DNA from: Anaeromyxobacter sp. Fw109-5
GTDB taxonomy: Bacteria; Myxococcota; Myxococcia; Myxococcales; Anaeromyxobacteraceae
Length of the DNA: 64,000 nt
Assembly: GCF_000017505.1 (NCBI RefSeq)
Contig: NC_009675.1
Location: 4,902,501-4,966,500, forward strand
Reading direction: 5' to 3'
Under the pieces are notes generated by a model. The model was given only the letters and a program-made list of their open reading frames with translations. It searched no databases and had not been told where the DNA came from. The position numbers were made by a program, and so were the translations under genes. The stretch's first letter is position 1; each line of letters starts with the position of its first letter. Shown here in pieces: positions 29,083 through 37,861 of this stretch.

Positions 29083-30246
29083 ATGATCTCGACCCTCGCG
29101 CACCGCGCGCTCGAGCGCGACGGCCTCGGGCCGATCCGCGACAAGGTCCTCGCCGGCGAGCGGCTCGGCGACGCGGACGCGCTCCGGCTCCTGGAGGCGG
29201 CGGACCTCGCCGCGGTGGGCGCCCTGGCGAACCACGTCCGCGAGGCGCGCCACGGCGATCTCACCTTCTACAACCGCAACGTCCACCTGAACCCGACGAA
29301 CGTCTGCGTCGCGACCTGCAAGTTCTGCTCGTTCGCGCGCAAGGACGATCAGGCCGCCTCCGAGGGCTACACGATGTCCCTCGACGAGGCCGTGCAGAAG
29401 GTCCTCTCGCGCCGCGGGCTCGGGATCACCGAGGTGCACATCGTCTCCGGGCTGCACCCGGACCTGCCCTGGGAGTACTACCCGGAGCTGCTGCGCCGCA
29501 TCCGCCAGGCCTGGCCCGAGCTCGCCATCAAGGCCTTCACCGCCATCGAGATCCACTTCTTCGCGGAGAAGTTCGGGAAGAGCTACGAGCAGGTGCTGCG
29601 CGAGCTGCACGAGGCCGGCATGGACACCATGCCCGGCGGGGGCGCCGAGATCTTCGCGACGCGCGTGCGCCGCAAGATCTGCGACGACAAGGCCACCGCC
29701 GAGCAGTGGCTCGAGATCCACCGCACCGCCCACCGGCTGGGCCTCAAGACCAACGCCACCATGCTCTACGGCCACATCGAGCGGCTCGACGAGCGCGTGG
29801 ACCACATGCGGCTCCTGCGCGAGCTGCAGGACGAGACCGGCGGCTTCCAGGTCTTCATCCCGCTCGCCTTCCACCCCGAGCACAACATGATCGGCAAGGC
29901 CTTCCCCAAGCCGACCGGGTACGACGCGCTGCGCACCCTCGCGGTGGCGCGGCTGTACCTCGACAACTTCGACCACGTGAAGGCGTACTGGGTCTCGCTC
30001 GGCGAGCGGCTCGCGCAGACGTCGCTCGCGTTCGGCGTGGACGACGTCGACGGCACCGTGCTCGAGGAGCGCATCTACCACATGGCCGGCTCGACCGTCC
30101 CGCAGGCGCTCTCGGAGCGGACGCTGCACGAGCTCATCCGCGCCGCGGGCCGCGTGCCCGCCGAGCGCGACAGCCTGTACCGCGTCCTGAAGGTGCATGA
30201 GCAGCCGCCGAGCGACGCGCCCGGACGCCTGCAGGTCACCGCCTGA
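29083..30246 (+). CDS. mqnE: Aminofutalosine synthase MqnE (radical SAM)
   Basis: A 387-residue radical SAM enzyme that joins 3-[(1-carboxyvinyl)oxy]benzoate to the adenosyl group of SAM, giving 6-amino-6-deoxyfutalosine. The cluster motif CVATCKFC gives C75, C79 and C82. FTAIEIHFFAEKFGKSYEQVLRELHEAGMDTMPGGGAEIF is the MqnE/MqnC family core. It starts on the base after the ubiX stop, so the two genes must be co-translated. Confidence 0.95.
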   Translation: MISTLAHRALERDGLGPIRDKVLAGERLGDADALRLLEAADLAAVGALANHVREARHGDLTFYNRNVHLNPTNVCVATCKFCSFARKDDQAASEGYTMSLDEAVQKVLSRRGLGITEVHIVSGLHPDLPWEYYPELLRRIRQAWPELAIKAFTAIEIHFFAEKFGKSYEQVLRELHEAGMDTMPGGGAEIFATRVRRKICDDKATAEQWLEIHRTAHRLGLKTNATMLYGHIERLDERVDHMRLLRELQDETGGFQVFIPLAFHPEHNMIGKAFPKPTGYDALRTLAVARLYLDNFDHVKAYWVSLGERLAQTSLAFGVDDVDGTVLEERIYHMAGSTVPQALSERTLHELIRAAGRVPAERDSLYRVLKVHEQPPSDAPGRLQVTA

Positions 30247-30260
30247 CTGGAATCGAGCCC

Positions 30261-32138
30261 ATGCCGAAGCTCCGCGCCGCAGCCGTCTCCTTCCTGAACG
30301 CGCACCCGCTCACCGTCGGGCTCGAGGGCTCCGACCGGATCGAGCTCGTCCCCGCCGAGCCGTCGCGGTGCGCCGCGATGCTGGAGGACGGCGAGGTGGA
30401 TCTCGCGCTCGTCTCGGTCGCGGCCCTCACCAAGGGCGAGTACGAGATCGTCCCGGGCATCGCCATCGGCGCGGACGGGCCGGTGCAGACGGTGGTCCTC
30501 GCCGGCGAGCAGTCGCCCGCGATCTGGGACGAGGTGTTCCTCGACACGGCCTCGCGCACCTCGCACGTGCTCGCCAAGCTCGTGCTCGACGCGATGGGCG
30601 TTCACCCCAAGTTCACGCCGATGCACGCGGACGAGGGGCTCGCGCGCGCCAAGGGGACGAAGGGCGCGCTCGTCATCGGGGACCGCGCCTTCGGCGTGCG
30701 GGCGAACCACGTGCTCGACCTCGGGCGCGAGTGGACGCACCTCACCGGCCTGCCCATGATCTTCGCCCTGTGGGCCGCGCGCCCGGGGCGCGTCTCGCCG
30801 GAGGACGTGCAGGAGCTGACGCGCGCCGCGCAGCACGGCCTCGGCGTCCGCACCGAGCTCGCCCAGCGCTTCGCCGCGCAGAAGGGCGGCGATCCGGAGC
30901 GCTTCCGGCGCTACCTCACGCAGCGCATCCGCTACGGGCTCGGGCCGCACGAGCTGGACGGCCTGGAGGCCTTCCTCGGCAGGGCGGCCGAGAAGGGGTT
31001 CCTGCCGCCCATGAAGCTGCGCTTCGTCGACGACGTGGTCCGCACGACGCGCACGCGGCGGCTGGTGTCGCTCGACACCGCGCTGCAGAAGGGCGCCGAC
31101 GGCGAGCGCCTCGACGCGGACGAGGCGGAGCTCCTCGACGAGAAGGCGCCGCTCCTCGAGCTCGGCCTCGCCGCCGACGCCCGCCGCCGCGCGCTCCACC
31201 CGGACGGAGCGGTCACGTACATCGTATCGCGGAACGTGAACTACACGAACGTCTGCACCACGGCGTGCCACTTCTGCGCGTTCTACCGGCCGCGCGGCCA
31301 CAAGGAGGCCTACGTCCTCGACCGCGACGAGCTGACCCGCAAGATCGACGAGACCGTCGCCCTCGGCGGCATCGAGATCCTGCTCCAGGGCGGCCTGCAC
31401 CCCGACCTCGGCGTCGAGTGGTACGAGGACCTCTTCCGCTGGGTGAAGGCGAGGTGGCCGGCGATCAACCTGCACGCCCTCTCCCCCGAGGAGATCTGGC
31501 ACATCGCCCGCACGAGCGAGCTGCCGCTCGACGACACCATCGCGCGGCTCATCGCGGCCGGCCTCGACTCGATCCCCGGCGGCGGCGCGGAGATCCTCGA
31601 CGACGAGGTCCGCCGCCGGATCGCCCCGCTCAAGTGCTCCAGCGACGAGTGGCTGTCGGTCATGCGGGCGGCCCATTTGAAGGGGCTGCGCAGCACGGCC
31701 ACCATGATGTTCGGGGTGGGCGAGGAGCCCCGCCACCGGGTCGCCCACCTCGTGCGCCTGCGCGAGCTGCAGGACGAGACGCGCGGCTTCACCGCCTTCA
31801 TCTGCTGGCCGTTCCAGTCGGCCAACACCCGCCTCACCGCGTCCGACACGAGCGCGCAGGCCTACCTCAGGGTCAACGCGGTCTCGCGGCTCGTCCTCGA
31901 CAACGTGCCGAACCTGCAGGCCTCCTGGGTGACCATGGGCGGCGGGGTCGCGCAGGCCTCCCTGCACATGGGCTGCAACGACTTCGGCTCGGTGATGATC
32001 GAGGAGAACGTGGTCTCCGCGGCCGGCACGACGTTCCAGATGGACGCGGAGGAGGTCGAGCGGCACATCCGCGACGCGGGCTTCCGGCCGGCGCGGCGGA
32101 ACATGAGGTACGAGCGCGTGGGGGACGCCGCGGCGTGA
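30261..32138 (+). CDS. mqnA/mqnC: MqnA-MqnC fusion: chorismate dehydratase + dehypoxanthine futalosine cyclase
   Basis: A single 625-residue protein holds two enzymes of the futalosine pathway. Residues 1-260 are MqnA, which dehydrates chorismate (SFLNAHPLTVGLEG, VDLALVSVAALTKGEY, VIGDRAFG and the FLPP tail). Residues about 262-625 are MqnC, a radical SAM enzyme cyclising dehypoxanthine futalosine, with cluster cysteines C332, C336 and C339 in CTTACHFC. LGGIEILLQGGLHPDLG, FICWPFQSANT and MGGGVAQASLHMGCNDFGS are typical MqnC. There is no stop, start or obvious linker between them. The two activities are steps one and four of the pathway, so simple channelling of consecutive intermediates does not explain the fusion. 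Confidence 0.93.
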   Translation: MPKLRAAAVSFLNAHPLTVGLEGSDRIELVPAEPSRCAAMLEDGEVDLALVSVAALTKGEYEIVPGIAIGADGPVQTVVLAGEQSPAIWDEVFLDTASRTSHVLAKLVLDAMGVHPKFTPMHADEGLARAKGTKGALVIGDRAFGVRANHVLDLGREWTHLTGLPMIFALWAARPGRVSPEDVQELTRAAQHGLGVRTELAQRFAAQKGGDPERFRRYLTQRIRYGLGPHELDGLEAFLGRAAEKGFLPPMKLRFVDDVVRTTRTRRLVSLDTALQKGADGERLDADEAELLDEKAPLLELGLAADARRRALHPDGAVTYIVSRNVNYTNVCTTACHFCAFYRPRGHKEAYVLDRDELTRKIDETVALGGIEILLQGGLHPDLGVEWYEDLFRWVKARWPAINLHALSPEEIWHIARTSELPLDDTIARLIAAGLDSIPGGGAEILDDEVRRRIAPLKCSSDEWLSVMRAAHLKGLRSTATMMFGVGEEPRHRVAHLVRLRELQDETRGFTAFICWPFQSANTRLTASDTSAQAYLRVNAVSRLVLDNVPNLQASWVTMGGGVAQASLHMGCNDFGSVMIEENVVSAAGTTFQMDAEEVERHIRDAGFRPARRNMRYERVGDAAA

Positions 32139-33385
32139 TCCCGAGGGTGTACAGCGCGCCCTGGGTGCTGACGGGGAGGGGGACTGCCCCCTCCTCCGCT
32201 CGCCCTGAGCCTGTCGAAGGGCGAGCGACCGCGATCCCGGACGGCGCCGTCGCGCTCGACGGCGATCGCGTGGTCGCCGTCGGCCCGCGCGCCGAGCTCG
32301 AGGCCCGCTTCGGCCGGGGCCAGCGGCTCGACGCGGTGATCCTCCCCGCGCTGGTGAACGCCCACGTGCACCTCGAGCTCTCGCACATGGCCGGGCGGGT
32401 CGCCGGCGGCGAGGGGCTCCCCTCCTGGATCCAGCTCTTCCTCTCCGCGCGCGCCCACGCGAGCCGCGAGCAGCAGGTGCAGGCGATGATCATGTCCGCC
32501 GAGGACATGGTCCGCTTCGGCGTCGCGGCGGTGGGCGACGTCTCGAACACGCTCGGCTCGGTGCAGCCGCTCGCCCAGGTCGGGATCGGCGGGACGGTCT
32601 ACCACGAGGTGTTCGGCGTGACGCCCGCGCGGATCGAGGCGGCCCTCGCCGGCGCCCGGGCGGCGCGCGCCTCCTGCCCGCCCGCGGCGGGGCTGCGCGT
32701 CGTGCTGTCGCCGCACGCGGTCTACTCGACCCACGGCCCCACGCTCGCGCAGCTGCTCCGCGCCGGGCCGGCCTCCATCCATCTGGCGGAGGACCCGGCG
32801 GAGCGCGCGCTGTGCGCCACCGGGACGGGCGACTTCGCGCGGATGTACACCTCCCTCGGCGCGCCACGCTCGCTCCGCCCGCACGCGCGCTCGCCGGTCG
32901 CGTTCGTCGCCGAGCACCTCGCGCCCCATCACCTCGTCGTCCACTGCGTCGACGTGGACGAGGACGACGTGGCGCTCCTCGCCGCCACCGGGGCGACGGT
33001 CGTCCTCTGCCCGCGCTCCAACCGCTACATCGTGGGGAAGCTCCCGCCGCTCGCGGCGTTCCTCGAGGCCGGCGTGCCGCTCGCCGTGGGCACCGACTCG
33101 CTCGCCTCCTGCCCGTCGCTCTCGCCCCTCTGCGATCTCGCCCTCCTCCGCCGCGAGCTCCCGCAGGTCCCGGCCTCGGACCTCCTGCCGCTCGCCTGGA
33201 ACGGCCCCGCCGTCGGCGCGCCGCACGTGGGGGCCCTCGCCCCCGGCACGGCCCCGGGCGTCCTCTCCGCGCCGCTCCGCGGCGCGCGCGTGGAGGACCC
33301 CTTCGACTTCGTCGTCTCGACGTTCGGCGCCGAGGAGCGCCCCTTCACCTGGCTCGCGCGCCCGCGCGCGGAGGCCCTCGCATGA
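32135..33385 (+). CDS. Aminofutalosine deaminase-type amidohydrolase
   Basis: A 416-residue metal-dependent amidohydrolase. HVHLELSHMAG carries the HxH metal pair; HAVYSTHG, VVHCVDVDEDDV and AVGTDSLAS provide the remaining metal and catalytic positions. The VLCPRSN stretch is typical of adenosine- and aminofutalosine-type deaminases. Position after mqnE and mqnA/mqnC supports conversion of aminofutalosine to futalosine. The GTG start overlaps the upstream stop by 4 bp. Residues about 22-33 (SARPEPVEGRAT) are encoded by a REP-like palindrome inserted in frame (32198-32226). Confidence 0.88.
   Translation: MIPRVYSAPWVLTGRGTAPSSARPEPVEGRATAIPDGAVALDGDRVVAVGPRAELEARFGRGQRLDAVILPALVNAHVHLELSHMAGRVAGGEGLPSWIQLFLSARAHASREQQVQAMIMSAEDMVRFGVAAVGDVSNTLGSVQPLAQVGIGGTVYHEVFGVTPARIEAALAGARAARASCPPAAGLRVVLSPHAVYSTHGPTLAQLLRAGPASIHLAEDPAERALCATGTGDFARMYTSLGAPRSLRPHARSPVAFVAEHLAPHHLVVHCVDVDEDDVALLAATGATVVLCPRSNRYIVGKLPPLAAFLEAGVPLAVGTDSLASCPSLSPLCDLALLRRELPQVPASDLLPLAWNGPAVGAPHVGALAPGTAPGVLSAPLRGARVEDPFDFVVSTFGAEERPFTWLARPRAEALA
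32198..32226. repeat. REP-like palindrome inserted in frame within a coding sequence
   Basis: GCTCGCCCT (32198-32206) and AGGGCGAGC (32218-32226) form a perfect 9-bp inverted repeat around GAGCCTGTCGA. The sequence belongs to the same family as the elements at 43524 and 58401 (CGCCCTGAGC ... TCGAAGGGCG). It encodes the peptide ARPEPVEGR inside the aminofutalosine deaminase without breaking the frame. Confidence 0.7.
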
Positions 33386-34287
33386 CCGCCCCCACCCCCG
33401 CCCGCGCCGCGCCCCGCGCCCCCGGCGGGACCGTCGCCGCCCTCGCGCGGATGGTGAAGCTCAGCCACTCGCTCTTCGCGCTGCCGTTCGTGGCCGCCGC
33501 GGTCGTGCTCGTCTCGCGCGACGCGCGGCTCGAGCCGTTCCGGCTCGCGCTCGTCGCCCTGGCGGTCGTCGCGGCGCGCACCGCGGCGATGGCGATGAAC
33601 CGCCTCGCCGACCGGCCCTTCGACGCGAGGAACCCGCGCACCGCGCGGCGCGAGCTCGTGACGGGCGAGGTCTCCCCCGCGGCCGCGTGGGCGCTCCTCG
33701 CCGGGAGCGGCGCCGCCTTCGTCCTCGCGGCGGCGCTGATCGCGCCCATCTGCGGTTGGCTCTCCCTGCCGGTGCTCGCCATCCTGCTCGGCTACTCGTA
33801 CGCGAAGCGCTTCACCTGGGCCTGCCACCTCTGGCTCGGCGTCGCGCAGGCGCTGGCGCCGATCGGGGTCGCCATCGCCCTCACCGGCACGGCGCCGCTC
33901 CCCGCCGTCGTGCTCGGCCTCGGGGTGGGCGCCTGGATCGCCGGCTTCGACGTCTTCTACTCGCTGCAGGACGCGGACTACGACCGCAGCGTCGGGCTCC
34001 GCTCCATCCCGGCGCGGTTCGGCGTCGCCGGCGCGATCGCCTGGGCGCGCGGCCTGCACGTGCTCGCCGTCGCGGGCGTGGCCGCGGCGGGCGCGCTCGC
34101 CGGGCGCGGGGCGGGGTGGCTCGCGGGGACGGTCGTCCTCGCCGCGGTGGTCGCCGCCGAGCACGTCTACGTGGCGCCGCGCGGCCAGCTCCGGCAGGAG
34201 CGCATCAACGTCGCGTTCTTCAACTACAACGCCTTCGCGGCCGTCGCGTTCGCGCTCTGCGCGCTCGCCGATCTCGCCCTCGCGTGA
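33382..34287 (+). CDS. mqnP: UbiA-family prenyltransferase (MqnP type)
   Basis: A 301-residue integral membrane enzyme attaching the polyprenyl tail to the naphthoate ring. It has about eight hydrophobic segments. The first Asp-rich motif appears as NRLADRPFDARNPRTARRE and the second as YSLQDADYDRSVGLRSIP, both as in MqnP/UbiA-like futalosine-pathway enzymes. The ATG at 33382 overlaps the deaminase stop by 4 bp. Its prenyl donor is presumably made by the enzyme at 16235-17284, whose promoter carries the same operator as this operon. Confidence 0.92.
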   Translation: MTAPTPARAAPRAPGGTVAALARMVKLSHSLFALPFVAAAVVLVSRDARLEPFRLALVALAVVAARTAAMAMNRLADRPFDARNPRTARRELVTGEVSPAAAWALLAGSGAAFVLAAALIAPICGWLSLPVLAILLGYSYAKRFTWACHLWLGVAQALAPIGVAIALTGTAPLPAVVLGLGVGAWIAGFDVFYSLQDADYDRSVGLRSIPARFGVAGAIAWARGLHVLAVAGVAAAGALAGRGAGWLAGTVVLAAVVAAEHVYVAPRGQLRQERINVAFFNYNAFAAVAFALCALADLALA

Positions 34288-34294
34288 CGTCGCC

Positions 34295-34870
34295 ATGACC
34301 GCCACCGCGCCCCGCCCGCCCTCGACCTCGCACGCGCTCGCCCGGGTCGACCTCGCGGTCGCCGACGCGGTCGGCGCGCTCATGGAGCTGTGGGGCTTCC
34401 GGCGGCAGCTCGGGCGCGTCTGGGCGGTGCTGTTCCTCTCCGAGCGCCCCCTCGCCGCGCCGGAGCTGTGCGATCGGCTGCACATCTCGACGGGCCTCCT
34501 CTCGATGAGCCTCGCCGAGCTCCGCCAGTGGGCCGTCGTCCGCAGCGTCCCCGTCGCCGGCGACCGCAAGGAGCACTTCGAGGCGGAGACGAACGTCTGG
34601 AGGCTCGTCGCGAACGTGCTGCGCCAGCGCGAGAAGCGCGCCGTCGAGGGCGCGCTCGAGACCTTCGAGCGGGCGTTGCAGGAGCTCCGCGCCGCGATGG
34701 GCGACGTGGATCCCGCCGTGAAGGCGGCGGCGCGCTTCAAGAGCCGCCGGCTCGAGCACCTCGCGGACCTCGCGCGCGCCGCGCTCAACCTGCTCAAGCT
34801 CCTCATCGACAGCGCGCGCGTGGACGCCGGCCCGCTCAAGGCGATCAGCGAGACGCTCGCGCGCCGCTGA
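34295..34870 (+). CDS. GbsR/MarR-family transcriptional regulator
   Basis: A 191-residue winged-helix regulator of the GbsR group (COG1510-like). A helical N-terminus (MELWGFRRQLGRVWAVLFLSERPLAAPELCDRLHI) leads into the recognition helix STGLLSMSLAELRQWAVV and a long C-terminal helical dimerisation part. It is the last gene of the menaquinone operon, 7 bp after mqnP. GbsR-type proteins usually act as repressors and bind AT-rich inverted repeats, which suits the TTCAA/TTGAA repeats at 26200-26223 and 16195-16214. The ligand is unknown; a quinone or pathway intermediate would be logical. Confidence 0.87.
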   Translation: MTATAPRPPSTSHALARVDLAVADAVGALMELWGFRRQLGRVWAVLFLSERPLAAPELCDRLHISTGLLSMSLAELRQWAVVRSVPVAGDRKEHFEAETNVWRLVANVLRQREKRAVEGALETFERALQELRAAMGDVDPAVKAAARFKSRRLEHLADLARAALNLLKLLIDSARVDAGPLKAISETLARR

Positions 34871-34882
34871 GCGATCGAGGGC

Positions 34883-36385
34883 TCACGCGCCGTCCGCGGG
34901 CGGCGTCGCCTCGCGCGGCCCGGGGTCGGAGGACCCCCTCGCCAGCGGCAGCTCGACGCAGAAGGTGGAGCCCTCGCGCGGGTGGCTCTTCACGCGGATC
35001 GCGCCGCCGCCCGCCTCGATGATCTCGCGTGCGATCCAGAGCCCGAGGCCCAGCCCCCCGTAGTGGTGCGCGCTCACCGCCCGCTCGAACGGCTGGAAGA
35101 TGCGGGCCTGGTCCTCGGGGGCGATCCCGATGCCGCGATCCGCCACCGTGAGCAGGGCGACGTCGTTCCGTCGCGCGAGGCCGAGGGCGATGGGGCGCCC
35201 GGCGCCGTACTTCACGGCGTTCGAGAGCAGGTTCGTGATCACCTGCTCGATCCGCAGCCGGTCGCCCAGGGCGGTCACGCCGGGCGCGACGTCCACCTCG
35301 ATGGCACAGCCGGCGCGGTCGGCCGCCTCGGCGTGACGTGCGGCGACCGACGTGACGCTCTCGGTGAGGTCGAAGCGCCTGCGCTCCAGCGTCAGCTTGC
35401 CGGTGGCGATGCGAGAGACGTCGAGCAGCGTCCCCACGAGCACCCCGAGCCGCTCCACGCTCGCCGCGCTCGCGGCCACGCGCTGCGCGATGCCCGGCAG
35501 GTCGGCGGCCGCCTCCGTCCTCCGCAGCATGCGGTGCGCCTTCTGGATCTGCAGCAGCGCCGCCGCGACCGGCGTCTTCAGCTCGTGGCTCGCGACCGAG
35601 AGGAACACGTCGCGCGCGCGGACCGCCTCCGCCTTGGCGTCCTCCGACTCCTTCTGAGCGTTGATGTCGGTGAGCGTCCCGATCCACTGCCTCAGCCGTC
35701 CGTCCACGGCGCGCACGTGGACGGCGCGGACCAGGAACCAGCGGTACCGCCCGTCGCGGCCGAGGAGGCGGAGGGTCCCCTCGCCGCCCGTCCCCCGCTC
35801 GCGCATGCGCCGCCACAGCGCCACGGTGGACCGCCGATCATCGCGGTGGAGGAGCCTCCGCCAGCGTCCACCGGCCAGCTCGGCGTCGCTCTTGCCGGTG
35901 TAGTCGCGGATCTGGGAGTTCTGGAACTCGGCGCGGCCGCTGCCGTCGGAGGTCCAGACCATCTGCGGGATGGTCTCGAGCAGCGTCCTGAACCACTCCT
36001 GCAGCTCGCGGTGCGCCGCCTCCCGCGCCGTGTGCCGCTCGAGGTACCCCTCGCGAAGCTCGGAGGCGACCCAGCAGAGCGCCCCGCCGACCACGAGGAA
36101 GATCCCGGCCGCGCCGACCTCGGCGAAGGACGGCCCGAACGCGCCGTACGGCGGGATCAGCGCGTACGTGCAGAGCGCGGCGGAGAGCCCGAGCGCGACG
36201 AGCCCCGGCCCGAGCCCGCCGAGATAGGTCGCGAACACGACGGCCGGGACGAAGAGCGCGAACGGCACGTCGACCACGAGCGGGCGCAGGGCGAGCGAGA
36301 GGGCGATGGAGGCGAGCGGGAGCGCGACCCCGAGGGCGTGGGCGCGTGCAAGGTCGAGCTGGGGTGGCGGGAAGCGCACGCGCAC
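34883..36385 (-). CDS. Membrane-bound PAS sensor histidine kinase
   Basis: A 500-residue kinase. Residues about 16-108 hold three or four transmembrane helices of the KdpD-like DUF4118 type (LSLALRPLVVDVPFALFVPAVVFATYLGG). A PAS/PAC domain follows (about 130-245: LLETIPQMVWTSDGSGRAEFQNSQIRDYTGKS, RQWIGTLTDINAQKESE). The H-box is FLSVASHELKTPV with H267. The ATPase part has NLLSNAVKYGAG, DRGIGIAPEDQ and GLGLGLWIAREI. No receiver domain or adjacent response regulator is seen. The start codon at 36385 is GTG. It converges on the menaquinone regulator gene. Confidence 0.92.
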   Translation of the reverse strand: MRVRFPPPQLDLARAHALGVALPLASIALSLALRPLVVDVPFALFVPAVVFATYLGGLGPGLVALGLSAALCTYALIPPYGAFGPSFAEVGAAGIFLVVGGALCWVASELREGYLERHTAREAAHRELQEWFRTLLETIPQMVWTSDGSGRAEFQNSQIRDYTGKSDAELAGGRWRRLLHRDDRRSTVALWRRMRERGTGGEGTLRLLGRDGRYRWFLVRAVHVRAVDGRLRQWIGTLTDINAQKESEDAKAEAVRARDVFLSVASHELKTPVAAALLQIQKAHRMLRRTEAAADLPGIAQRVAASAASVERLGVLVGTLLDVSRIATGKLTLERRRFDLTESVTSVAARHAEAADRAGCAIEVDVAPGVTALGDRLRIEQVITNLLSNAVKYGAGRPIALGLARRNDVALLTVADRGIGIAPEDQARIFQPFERAVSAHHYGGLGLGLWIAREIIEAGGGAIRVKSHPREGSTFCVELPLARGSSDPGPREATPPADGA

Positions 36386-36458
36386 GGACCGCAGACTACC
36401 GCGCTCGCCGGCGCGCGCATCGGCCGGGAGGGGCAGCCCACCACGGGTCGTGCGACGC

Positions 36459-37754
36459 TCAGGTGGGGTCGAGCACCGCTCGCGCCGCCTCCCGCGCCGC
36501 GGCCGCGATCTCCGCCTCGTCGGCGCCGAGCAGGCGTCCCTCGCGCAGCCTGACCTCGCCGTCCACGATCGCCCACGCCGCCGGGGCGCCCGCCCACAGG
36601 AGCGCGAGGTCGCCGGCGGGGAGGTCCGGGAGCGGCACCGCAGGGCGCCAGTCGAGCACGACGACGTCCGCGAGCGCGCCCGGCTCCAGCCGGCCGAGCG
36701 ACTCGCCGAAGAACTCCGACGCGAGCCCGGCCGCGGCCGGCCAGGCGACCCGGCCCACCAGCCCCGCCGCGGCGCTCGCGTCGCGCTGCGCGTGGCGGAG
36801 CATCGTCGCCGCGTGGAGCGCCTCGCCCGCGACGTCCGGGAAGAGGCCGTCCGTGCCGAAGGCCATCGAGAGCCCCACGCTCGCGAAGTCGAGGAGCGGA
36901 GGGAGCGCCGCGCCGAAGAACATCGCCGAGCGCGGTGCGACCACGAGGGTGCTGCGGGCGTCGGCGAGCAGCACCGCCTCGGCGTGCACCGTCGTCCCGC
37001 CGTGCGCGACGATGGTCCGGGGGCCCAGCAGCCCGTGCGCGGAGAGCACCTCGACGGGGCGGCGGCCGAAGCGGGCGAAGGCGTGCGCGAGATCGCTCTC
37101 GTCCTCGCCGAGGCAGACCTGCGCGCCCGCCCGCGCCGCGTGCGACGCCGCGGCGGCGAGGGTGTCGTCGTCGGTGTCGTGCAGCCCCGAGACCCCGACG
37201 GCGCCGCGCAGGCGCGCGTCGTCCGCGTGCCGCTCCGCGAACGCGGCGGACGCCCGCACCTCCTCGGTGCCGGCCGGCCCGCGCGCTCCGTACGCCAGCA
37301 CCGCGCGCGGGCCGAGCGCGCAGGCTCCGGCGAGCGCGTCGAGGGCCTCCGGCGCGGAGCCCGGCGCGGCGCGGAGCTGGTCGAACACGCAGGTCACGCC
37401 GGCCCGCAGCGCGGCGACCGCCCCCGCCCGGGCGAGGGCCGCGACGCGCTCCGGCGTGGCGCGCCGCTCCATCCGGCCCCGCAGGCCGGCGCGCAGGTCG
37501 GAGACGGTCGGCGGCGGCCGCCCGGGGAGCCCCGCCAGCCGCTGCAGCGCGCCGAGCGCGAGGTGGGCGTGCGCGTCGATCCCCCCCGCCACGACCAGCC
37601 GGCCGTCGGCGTCGACGTCCCAGTCGCCCGGCCGCCCCTCGACCCGCCGGCCCGGCGGGGCCACCTCCGCGAGGCGCCGCCCCTCGACCACGACGGTGGC
37701 GCCGGCGCCCTGGGGCGCGACGATCCCGTTCCGGATGACGATCCGCCCCTGCAC
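36459..37754 (-). CDS. SsnA/ATZ-like amidohydrolase
   Basis: A 431-residue amidohydrolase-superfamily protein with the N-terminal small beta domain and HAHLALG as the HxH metal site. Later motifs are CLGEDESDLAHAF, a His in TIVAHGGTTVHAEAVLL and the metal Asp in MAFGTDGLFPD. The pattern resembles SsnA-like and chlorohydrolase/deaminase-like members. It belongs to the same superfamily as the deaminase at 32135-33385 but is not in that operon and differs in every loop. The substrate is unknown. Confidence 0.82.
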   Translation of the reverse strand: MQGRIVIRNGIVAPQGAGATVVVEGRRLAEVAPPGRRVEGRPGDWDVDADGRLVVAGGIDAHAHLALGALQRLAGLPGRPPPTVSDLRAGLRGRMERRATPERVAALARAGAVAALRAGVTCVFDQLRAAPGSAPEALDALAGACALGPRAVLAYGARGPAGTEEVRASAAFAERHADDARLRGAVGVSGLHDTDDDTLAAAASHAARAGAQVCLGEDESDLAHAFARFGRRPVEVLSAHGLLGPRTIVAHGGTTVHAEAVLLADARSTLVVAPRSAMFFGAALPPLLDFASVGLSMAFGTDGLFPDVAGEALHAATMLRHAQRDASAAAGLVGRVAWPAAAGLASEFFGESLGRLEPGALADVVVLDWRPAVPLPDLPAGDLALLWAGAPAAWAIVDGEVRLREGRLLGADEAEIAAAAREAARAVLDPT

Positions 37755-37861
37755 GGCTCGGCATCATCCCTCCCGGCGGGCCGCGGCGCAAAGGCGGCGT
37801 CCCGCCGCGTCGACCGAGCGCCTTGCCGGGTGCGCCCTGGAGCGGTTAAGAACGTGCCCCC

